From: Anaerolineaceae bacterium UBA5211
GTDB taxonomy: Bacteria; Chloroflexota; Anaerolineae; Anaerolineales; Anaerolineaceae
Assembly: GCA_002412595.1 (NCBI GenBank)
Contig: DHVJ01000009.1
Span: forward strand, 1,167 to 43,094
DNA length: 41,928 nucleotides
Direction of reading: 5' to 3'
The position numbers and the translations under genes are program-made. This document shows, piece by piece, positions 1-6,398 of the stretch; the first letter of the stretch is position 1; each line of letters starts with the position of its first letter. A model generated the notes under the pieces. It had not been told where the DNA came from and did no database searches. It saw nothing but the letters and a program-made list of their open reading frames with translations.

Positions 1-532
1 GGTACACCCCCACGCGTGTGGGGAAAACTTCTATCGCACCGAACATCTTTTATAGGTAATCCCGGTACACCCCCACGCGTGTGGGGAAAACTGATCGATG
101 GCGAGGTTGTAATAAATGACTACTCAGGTACACCCCCACGCGTGTGGGGAAAACGGTAAGTGGAGCCCGTCCCTGGTAAAGACCTCCAAGGTACACCCCC
201 ACGCGTGTGGGGAAAACCAACAGGTATTGGAGTGCGTTTCTTCAATATGTACGGTACACCCCCACGCGTGTGGGGAAAACAGCTCTAGCGCTCGCATACG
301 GTCATGCAGTTCAACGGTACACCCCCACGCGTGTGGGGAAAACAAGTGCCAACGTCAGCAAGTTGTTATTTACGGTGCGGTACACCCCCACGCGTGTGGG
401 GAAAACTCGGTCAACTCATTCCGGCGCTGCTCTGCAAATACGGTACACCCCCACGCGTGTGGGGAAAACGCGGATCCTTAGGATCTTTTGGGTCTTTCGC
501 ATCCGGTACACCCCCACGCGTGTGGGGAAAAC
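1..532 (-). CRISPR. Type I-E CRISPR array, 9 repeats and 8 spacers, truncated at the left edge
   Basis: Nine identical 28-nt repeats start at 1, 64, 127, 190, 253, 316, 379, 442 and 505; all eight spacers are exactly 35 nt. Each repeat has a 6-bp hairpin, CCCCAC-GCGT-GTGGGG on the plus strand. Read on the minus strand it has a 5-nt 5' flank (GTTTT), the stem and a 3' GTGTACC tail. This matches the E. coli I-E layout, where Cas6e cuts after the stem and leaves a 5' handle. The crRNA strand is therefore inferred to be minus, the same as the cas genes. The base after each repeat on that strand is G in six of eight units and T in two, so the repeat could be counted as 29 nt with 34-nt spacers. 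The cas2-proximal repeat ends 11 bp from the cas2 stop and leaves no room for a separate leader. The first visible repeat begins at base 1, so the array probably continues to the left. Confidence 0.98.
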
Positions 533-543
533 CCTTCCACCGA

Positions 544-858
544 TTATACCTCCGTCACTTCTTTCATCATTAATACCGCGTGCTCATCCGGGATGCGGAT
601 CAATTGCACCCCGTCGATATCCAGGATCTCTCGGCGCACGGTACCGTTTCCGCGCATTTTGAAACGCTGCTCGTTATTGGTGCTCCAAATTTGAACAACC
701 CCATTCACTTTTTTGTTGCTAATACATTTATCCCATAATTTATCGCGTACCCTTGCGCTGACATGTCCCACAAATACCCCCGGGAAAGGTTCAATTAACC
801 ACTTGGAAATTTCCCCACGCACCCCTGCGGGCACGCTTTGCAGAATGAGTACCATCAT
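544..858 (-). CDS. cas2: CRISPR-associated endonuclease Cas2, subtype I-E
   Basis: A 104-residue protein of the Cas2 CasD-type (I-E) family, the partner of Cas1 in the spacer-integration complex. The N-terminus (MVLILQSVPAGVRGEISKW), the LIEPFPGVFVGHVSARVR segment and the WSTNNEQRF stretch align well with E. coli Cas2. E. coli Cas2 is about 94 residues and ends soon after the segment corresponding to VQLIRI. This protein continues for about 13 more residues, encoded by the DNA next to the array. Its ATG overlaps the cas1 stop in an ATGA arrangement, implying translational coupling. An ATG-ATG pair leaves the start uncertain by one codon. The gene is the last of the cas operon, and the first repeat lies 11 bp beyond its stop. 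Confidence 0.95.
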   Translation of the reverse strand: MMVLILQSVPAGVRGEISKWLIEPFPGVFVGHVSARVRDKLWDKCISNKKVNGVVQIWSTNNEQRFKMRGNGTVRREILDIDGVQLIRIPDEHAVLMMKEVTEV

Positions 859-1775
859 TTTTCACTGCCTTCTGCTTCAAAGAGTTGTTCCCATAAAGGG
901 AAAGGATACATCTGATCCGGGTCCACATATTCTTCGTTTTCTTCAACCATTTCTTGGTCGCCGCATTCCAGCAATTCGTTAATATCTGCCAGTATTCGTT
1001 CGATCAATTTATCGCTTTTTATCTTATCCCGCATGGCTAAACGTGTCCTTTTCTCCACCGATGCGCTCCCCTCTCCAGTGATTTTAAATGCAGCCGGTAT
1101 GGTGATTTCGGTTTTATATAGGTCGGCCACATCATATACAAAAGAATATTGACGGCCCTGATGGATGAATCCCAATGCGGTGGAATATCCCGCCGAAATA
1201 ACCACTGCTGTGCAAACTGCGTTCATCACTGCATTAGCGGTGGATAGCGCCCGGTTAATCGGATCACCGCCCCATTTCTGAAAATTGTAGGATCTGCCCT
1301 GCCAGTCCACACCGGTCTTTTGGCTCCATTCCTGATAGCATTTCCGCACACGCACGCCTTCCAGCCCGCGGATCTGTGGCAGGCTCAGGTTTTTATCCAG
1401 TTGAGTGTCAAAGCGTTTGAAATACATTCCCAACACGACCTTTTTTCGTTTTTCAGGATCGCTAACTAATTCGGCTTGGCGGATCACTTTATAGGCTTTG
1501 TAAGATTCACCCATTCCCGAGGCGTAAAACCGGGTGGCGTCTTCCCCCACCCAAACGACGCTGCAGCCATTTTTTGCCAGGATATTGATCGCTGCATGGC
1601 TGATACTGACCCCTGGGCCTAGCATCAGCACACTCAATGTGGCCACAGGAATGAGAATGCGGCCTTCCTGGTCAATTGCCTCAACTGTGTTTTGGTTGCG
1701 ATGGATTACGACTTGTTCCAGATACAAGAAACTGATGCTGTCGCTTAATTTAGGCAAGATTTGCATATCGCGCAT
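855..1775 (-). CDS. cas1: CRISPR-associated endonuclease/integrase Cas1, subtype I-E
   Basis: A 306-residue protein, close to E. coli Cas1 (305). It is the integrase that inserts new spacers at the leader end together with Cas2. Metal-binding residues are visible: Glu139 in GLEGVRVR, His205 in LGFIHQG, and Asp215/Asp218 in FVYDVAD. The N-terminal beta domain carries the typical SVLMLGPGVSISHAA and VVWVGEDATRFYASG segments. A strong Shine-Dalgarno (AAAGGAGAT) precedes the ATG. The 50 bp separating it from cas6e is the widest gap inside the operon and holds a short AGGTT/AACCT inverted repeat. It overlaps cas2 by 4 bp. All key residues are present, so the adaptation module looks functional. Confidence 0.97.
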   Translation of the reverse strand: MRDMQILPKLSDSISFLYLEQVVIHRNQNTVEAIDQEGRILIPVATLSVLMLGPGVSISHAAINILAKNGCSVVWVGEDATRFYASGMGESYKAYKVIRQAELVSDPEKRKKVVLGMYFKRFDTQLDKNLSLPQIRGLEGVRVRKCYQEWSQKTGVDWQGRSYNFQKWGGDPINRALSTANAVMNAVCTAVVISAGYSTALGFIHQGRQYSFVYDVADLYKTEITIPAAFKITGEGSASVEKRTRLAMRDKIKSDKLIERILADINELLECGDQEMVEENEEYVDPDQMYPFPLWEQLFEAEGSEK

Positions 1776-1825
1776 GTTGATCTCCTTTTCAATTGTTAAG
1801 GTTCTGTATTAACCTCTTGGCAATT

Positions 1826-2470
1826 CTAGGCACGGGCAAAAGAGAGCATTCCGCAGCCAAAACCTTTCGCGGGACCAATACCACAGGAAATACCTTCCAG
1901 AAACTGCTCTGGTTCCTTCACCTGAAGCAATCCGTCGTAATCAACCATATTGAGGGTTGCTTTCCGCTTCTTTGGGGAGTGCGGAATGAAAAAAGTGCGG
2001 TAAGGGGCGTCTCGTATGATGATTCGATCTTTGTCCAAAGTAAAACTGTTCTGTTCTGCTTTACGCATCAACCAATCCAGCCGGTCGGATTCCGAGAACA
2101 ATGAAATTCGTTGGCTGTGACCTTCTTCGCCATAGCGGACGCGTTTGCTGGGGTTGGCTCGCAGCCGGAAACGCAGAATATCTCCCTGTTTTACGTTCAT
2201 TCCATCTAATGATTTGACTTGGGGGGATTGGGAAAAATACATATCGAAAGAATTCTCAACGGTCTCCCAATCCGGCTTGGAAAGGGATTGCACCAAAACC
2301 AAAGGCTGTAATTGGCCCTGGACCGTTTCCACTCGGAATAAGACCCTTTCACCCGAAGGCAATGGATTGGGAAAAGCGTGCATAATGGTCCGGTGTAATT
2401 CATAAGGATTGCCCAGGTCCTGTTTGGCCTGTGGATTCAAAAGATTCAGCTTTAATTGACTAAGATACAT
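1826..2470 (-). CDS. cas6e: Type I-E crRNA-processing endoribonuclease Cas6e
   Basis: A 214-residue protein of the Cas6e (CasE/Cse3) family, which cuts the pre-crRNA at the base of each repeat hairpin and stays bound to the 3' end. The start MYLSQLKLNLLNP is typical. His26 in YELHRTIMHAFP is in the position of the catalytic His of T. thermophilus Cse3. The LRFRLRANPSKR segment and the C-terminal glycine-rich loop GIGPAKGFGCGMLSF are family hallmarks. The ATG has a good Shine-Dalgarno (GAGGAGG). The 5' end overlaps the 3' end of cas5e by 11 bp. It is slightly longer than the E. coli protein (199 residues). Confidence 0.96.
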   Translation of the reverse strand: MYLSQLKLNLLNPQAKQDLGNPYELHRTIMHAFPNPLPSGERVLFRVETVQGQLQPLVLVQSLSKPDWETVENSFDMYFSQSPQVKSLDGMNVKQGDILRFRLRANPSKRVRYGEEGHSQRISLFSESDRLDWLMRKAEQNSFTLDKDRIIIRDAPYRTFFIPHSPKKRKATLNMVDYDGLLQVKEPEQFLEGISCGIGPAKGFGCGMLSFARA

Positions 2471-3137
2471 GATTTGCCTCCTCTAATCTGGAAGCGGGTT
2501 TTGGAAAATAGTGGAGCGATTGATTCCGTAAAGCAAAAGAACGGGATTTAAATTCCAGCGGAGTATCCTGCTGTGAGATACTTCCCTGCGCGTCTTCCAG
2601 AACTCCTCTTAACTGATCTGTTTGCTGGTAAGCCTTTTCGTTGCCCAGAAAGGGATATTGCGTCAGTGCTTCGATTAGCGTCTCACTCTGCCGTAATCCG
2701 TCCCTCAACCATACCGGTTTAGCGGGAGGAAAAGCGCGCCGGCCCAAATAAAGCAGCCATTGGGGATGATGAACAGCTTCCCATAGCTTTGAGAGCAGCT
2801 GTCTATCCTCACTTTCTAATCCCACCAGAAAAATTGCGTCGCATAGGTAAAAGCGGTCCGAGATGACGTTCGCGTCTGTTTTCCCTGCTGCATTCATGAT
2901 ATTCCTGGCAGTTTGAAAATCTTTCAATAGTTGGCCTTCCTGGTCAATGCGTACACCCATTATCAGGTTGAGCAGGTCCTCCAAAGGCTCATCACGCTGC
3001 CGGCCCAGGGCGCAGCATAAGAGTCCAATTACACCGCTTTTGGTAGGCTCCCGGCAGGTATCTCTGCTGCTGAACAGGCTTTGCACACCCCAGGCTTGCA
3101 TGGGGGCCTGCAGCCGAAGGAGTAGCGTGCTGGTCAT
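2460..3137 (-). CDS. cas5e: Type I-E Cascade subunit Cas5e
   Basis: A 225-residue protein matching the Cas5e (CasD) family in length; E. coli CasD is 224. It caps the 5' handle of the crRNA in Cascade. The N-terminal LLLRLQAPMQAWGVQS, the EPTKSGVIGLLCCALG segment (family pattern TRSGLLGLL) and LLYLGRRAFPPAKPVW near residue 150 are diagnostic. The Shine-Dalgarno AGGAGG lies in the tail of cas7e and the start is 2 bp after the cas7e stop, so the two are probably translationally coupled. The 3' end overlaps cas6e by 11 bp. Confidence 0.95.
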   Translation of the reverse strand: MTSTLLLRLQAPMQAWGVQSLFSSRDTCREPTKSGVIGLLCCALGRQRDEPLEDLLNLIMGVRIDQEGQLLKDFQTARNIMNAAGKTDANVISDRFYLCDAIFLVGLESEDRQLLSKLWEAVHHPQWLLYLGRRAFPPAKPVWLRDGLRQSETLIEALTQYPFLGNEKAYQQTDQLRGVLEDAQGSISQQDTPLEFKSRSFALRNQSLHYFPKPASRLEEANHVS

Positions 3138-3139
3138 CG

Positions 3140-4264
3140 TTAAGCCTCCTGCGGTAGTGCGCCACAGATGGCCTCTTCCAGAGCGAATAGCGAAGCGACT
3201 TTTGCGTCTTTCAGGTAGGTTAACTCTCCTTCAATTTCCGGCAGAGCCAGCATGAATGATTTGACTGGGCAATTAGGATCGCCGTATATCATATCCAGTT
3301 CGTGCCAATGGTTGTCCAGTGCAGCCGCGGATTGATGCAGGATGCTTTTATCTCCTCTGGCTGTGACAGGCTTTTCAAAGGCATTGACCAGGCTCCAGGC
3401 CTGTTCGTCTTCTCGAATGATAACCAGAATTAAAGAAGGCGGGGTTTGTGCGGCAAAAGCATTCTGCTTGCCGGTTGGGATAGCTTTGCCCATGGCAGAA
3501 AGGAAACCGCACACGGTCTTCTGGGCTAGTTCCCTATCCCCATTCAGGTTTTCCAGTAATTGCCCCCAATCGATGGCCGCATAGCGGTAAAAAGTGGCGG
3601 CGTTGAAACCGGTGATGCCCATCATACCGGCGCCGGCGTCTTCCGTCTGCTGCAGGTCGTCCACAGCGGTAAAGAAATCCATTTCCATATTGACGCGGTG
3701 GGTGGAGATGGCATGCGCTACCTGGCAGGAAGCTTCCATGCTGAGATTGGGTTTATCGGCCAACATACGTCCGAAGAGTGCAATATCTGGTGCTGAGGTA
3801 CGATCAGAAAATTGTTTAATGTAATCTTTAACCAGTCCCTTATAATCTTTATTGTCCCAATTATCAAGCAGAGCTTGCACCATTGCGCTAATTTCTTCCT
3901 TGCTCGCATAGAAGAGCACTTTGGAGCGGGGGTATTGTTCGTCATCTTTTTGCTTTTCCACCCCACCTAATAATTCTGCAATAAATGCCGAAGCTGCTTC
4001 CAGGGCTTCTTCTGGTTTTTTGCCTGCTTCGATCAAGCTTTTTTGAATGGGATCAATCAATCTGCGGCTGCGGTCGGCAGGCGGAACCCCAGTATATTTC
4101 TTGAAATCAGGATGCAGGCGGATGGATCGTTTGATGCATTGGCTCGAAATGCGTGCGCGGCGTACACCGCCAAATTCACAGTCTTTCGGCATGTTGGTAT
4201 CATCCCGGTTTAAATTCGCTGGTGGGAAGGATTGGATCATATGGAACTCAATTTTGGTGGACAT
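3140..4264 (-). CDS. cas7e: Type I-E Cascade backbone subunit Cas7e
   Basis: A 374-residue protein of the Cas7e (CasC/Cse4) family; the E. coli protein is 363. Six copies form the crRNA-binding filament of Cascade. The N-terminal IQSFPPANLNRDDTNMPK and GGVRRARISSQCIKRSIR segments are family signatures: an RRM-like fold whose loops contact the crRNA. Also typical is the HRVNMEMDFFTAVDD region near residue 190. AGGAG lies about 10 bases before the ATG, separated by an A-rich run. It lies 23 bp after cse2 and 2 bp before cas5e. If the 35-nt spacers are real crRNA units, the number of Cas7 subunits per complex may differ slightly from E. coli; that is inference. Confidence 0.96.
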   Translation of the reverse strand: MSTKIEFHMIQSFPPANLNRDDTNMPKDCEFGGVRRARISSQCIKRSIRLHPDFKKYTGVPPADRSRRLIDPIQKSLIEAGKKPEEALEAASAFIAELLGGVEKQKDDEQYPRSKVLFYASKEEISAMVQALLDNWDNKDYKGLVKDYIKQFSDRTSAPDIALFGRMLADKPNLSMEASCQVAHAISTHRVNMEMDFFTAVDDLQQTEDAGAGMMGITGFNAATFYRYAAIDWGQLLENLNGDRELAQKTVCGFLSAMGKAIPTGKQNAFAAQTPPSLILVIIREDEQAWSLVNAFEKPVTARGDKSILHQSAAALDNHWHELDMIYGDPNCPVKSFMLALPEIEGELTYLKDAKVASLFALEEAICGALPQEA

Positions 4265-4287
4265 TATTTTTTTTCTCCTGATAATTA

Positions 4288-4806
4288 TTATTGATTTTGG
4301 TTTTGTGTTTCTTTAGCATCATTACTGGCATGGCTGCTCCAAAAGGCGCGCGCCCAGTTTTTCTGGACATATTCCTGGGGATGATCCCAGGCAAAGAGGT
4401 CTCGGCGCAATTGTTCCCAATCTACTGGGATATTATTTTTAGAGCGCAAAAAACTGACCGATTGGCGCAGCAATATGGGCAGGTCTTCCAGATTGGAGCG
4501 CAGCAGGTTCACGAAACGGCGTTCGGTCGCCTCGACGTTTTCGCCCGCTGCTTCCCGCATGTGATTCCCCATGTTACCGCTTCCGCCGATTTGCGGGTGA
4601 TTGGCAAACAACCCTGCTAACATTGCGTATAGGCTCAAATCGTTGTCGCTTACATCATGAGGCAGGTAAGGCAGAATGATGGGGTAGGCTTCAATGGGAT
4701 TTTGCAAGGCCCGTCGTAATTTTGCCAGTGCGGCGCGGTCTGCATGGTCCTCGCCTGCCAACGATTCCAGGTGTTGAATCACCGGGTGTTTGAACGATTC
4801 ACTCAT
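4288..4806 (-). CDS. cse2: Type I-E Cascade small subunit Cse2 (Cas11e)
   Basis: A 172-residue, helix-rich protein of the Cse2/CasB family; E. coli CasB is 160. Two copies form the belly of Cascade and help stabilise the displaced DNA strand. Recognisable segments are AALAKLRRALQNPIEAYP, LYAMLAGLFANHP and ERRFVNLLRSNLEDLPILLR. Arg and Lys residues are spread through the helices, as expected for a DNA-contacting subunit. It lies between cse1 (20 bp away) and cas7e in the canonical order. A purine-rich AAAGGA precedes the ATG at a slightly long spacing. The C-terminus is polar (ETQNQNQ) and probably disordered. Confidence 0.93.
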   Translation of the reverse strand: MSESFKHPVIQHLESLAGEDHADRAALAKLRRALQNPIEAYPIILPYLPHDVSDNDLSLYAMLAGLFANHPQIGGSGNMGNHMREAAGENVEATERRFVNLLRSNLEDLPILLRQSVSFLRSKNNIPVDWEQLRRDLFAWDHPQEYVQKNWARAFWSSHASNDAKETQNQNQ

Positions 4807-4826
4807 TAGATTTCCATCCTTTCTTT

Positions 4827-6398
4827 TTATGATTGTTCTTTATCGATATGTTTGAAAAAACCGAATTCCAGAACGCGCTTGGCGGCAGTCTCGGCCTTTA
4901 AAGCTTGAACCGATTCACCCGCCAGCCGGATGCTCTGTGTGAAAGCTTTGCGCGCTTCCGCCCGGATACTTTCTTTCCACTGCTTGATCGCTTCCTCTTC
5001 ATCCAGGGGTAGATTGGTGACCAGGGTTGAGAACGCATTTTCCAAGGCTCCCCAGTACATCCTTTCGGCGCCTAAATGCTCGGCAAGTTTCTGCTTGTCC
5101 TTCGGATCCGGCTTTCTGCCGTTTTGATCTGCGTCAAAAGACAACATCGTTTCAGCAAAGACCATCATGGCGCCATATAAACTTCCCTGAACCATCTCCG
5201 CTATATCGAGCTGATTGGCGATATCAGCGATCAGGTCGATGTTGGCCAGGTATTCGTGTGGAATGGGAAGCCGCTGCTCACTGTAGAAATAGACTTTTTG
5301 TTTTCCTGCTTCTTTGGCCATGCCCAATCCCGCAAGATGGAAAGGATGTCCAAGGGAGTAGCCGGCGGCATTTAGCCCATGCAGCCATTGAATGGTTCGG
5401 GGTGCCCGGCTTTTATCCGGATCACTGGATACCATGTCGCGGAATTGCAGCAGCACGGCGTAATCGCGCCAAACCGCATGGTTTTCTCTGGCTCGCAGAT
5501 AAAAGCCTTTGGCGTTATTGGCATACCAGGGAAAATCCTGTTCGTTCATTTTCAGACCGGAGCGCATTTTAATTTCGCGGACATAACCGTTACCTTCAGG
5601 GATTAGCTGGATTTTGCGGCCGGGCCAGGTGAGCAAATCCAACAACCCCAGGGGTTGGTAGGTTTTTCCTTTATCAGCGGAAGCCCTTCCGGAAACCTCA
5701 TAGGGATCATTGCGTTCCCAGATAGGGCCATCCGCCGGTTTGGAGGAAATGCCGGTGTCCAAAGAAGACGGATAAGGCAGCAGGTTCAAATACAGCGTCT
5801 CGAACAGATTGTTGCCTTCAATAAAAAAGGACAGACCATTTGCGGGTAGTGATTCGCTGAAGTAATCTGACCCCATAATACGCCCCCCGGAGCCATATTG
5901 ATGCGCAGCCAGCAGATAATTGGCAGCTTCCGAAAAGGATAATTGAATGCCTTCCAACTCAGTATGATGGTCGAATAACGTGGCGCTGTTTCCACCGGTC
6001 CCGCCGGAAAAATGGGGCAGCAATTTCATCGCGGAGCCGGAAAAATTTTCACCCACAATAATGCTTTGCAGGAAAGGATGTTCTTCGTCAAATAGATAAA
6101 AACGGTCGTGCCATTCTGAAAGATATACAGTCAGCGCCTGTTTGTTAAATGCCCCTGCCTGATAGCCCGCCAGCCATTCATCGTAATCATCCAGGTTCGT
6201 GCCGGCGTTGGTTAGCGCCCGAATCAGAACTGTTTCCAGCAGGAATAGGACAGAGGCGTTGACGATAGGGATAGGATGGGACAATTCCCTTACGTCTTGC
6301 GCTTCGGTTAGGATTTGTTGAATACTCAATTCAACGGGCTGTCCGCGTGAATTAATACACTGAATCCAACCTTCTTCTAATAAATTATATTTTGGCAT
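4827..6398 (-). CDS. cse1: Type I-E Cascade large subunit Cse1 (Cas8e)
   Basis: The large Cascade subunit that recognises the PAM and recruits Cas3. I start it at the ATG of MPKYNLLEEGWIQC (523 residues), because GGAGG lies 6-7 bases upstream and the E. coli protein starts similarly (MNLLIDNWIPV). The open frame continues 34 codons further upstream inside cas3, but that part lacks a Shine-Dalgarno and family similarity. Family features include the DRFYLFDEEHPFLQS segment and the FSGGTGGNSATLFDHH loop region (E. coli has GVSGATNCAFVN). A C-terminal helical bundle runs from about residue 400. The start overlaps the end of cas3 by 14 bp, so the two are probably translationally coupled. Confidence 0.93.
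   Translation of the reverse strand: MPKYNLLEEGWIQCINSRGQPVELSIQQILTEAQDVRELSHPIPIVNASVLFLLETVLIRALTNAGTNLDDYDEWLAGYQAGAFNKQALTVYLSEWHDRFYLFDEEHPFLQSIIVGENFSGSAMKLLPHFSGGTGGNSATLFDHHTELEGIQLSFSEAANYLLAAHQYGSGGRIMGSDYFSESLPANGLSFFIEGNNLFETLYLNLLPYPSSLDTGISSKPADGPIWERNDPYEVSGRASADKGKTYQPLGLLDLLTWPGRKIQLIPEGNGYVREIKMRSGLKMNEQDFPWYANNAKGFYLRARENHAVWRDYAVLLQFRDMVSSDPDKSRAPRTIQWLHGLNAAGYSLGHPFHLAGLGMAKEAGKQKVYFYSEQRLPIPHEYLANIDLIADIANQLDIAEMVQGSLYGAMMVFAETMLSFDADQNGRKPDPKDKQKLAEHLGAERMYWGALENAFSTLVTNLPLDEEEAIKQWKESIRAEARKAFTQSIRLAGESVQALKAETAAKRVLEFGFFKHIDKEQS

Noticed and set aside
116..662. Long overlapping reading frames across the CRISPR array, repeating words such as HPHACGEN or YTPTRVGK
   Set aside because: They are translations of the repeat in different frames and follow its 63-nt period; no ribosome binding site. 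These are well-known spurious proteins.
1776..1825. Terminator between cas6e and cas1
   Set aside because: The AGGTT/AACCT hairpin has short arms and no T-run on the minus strand.
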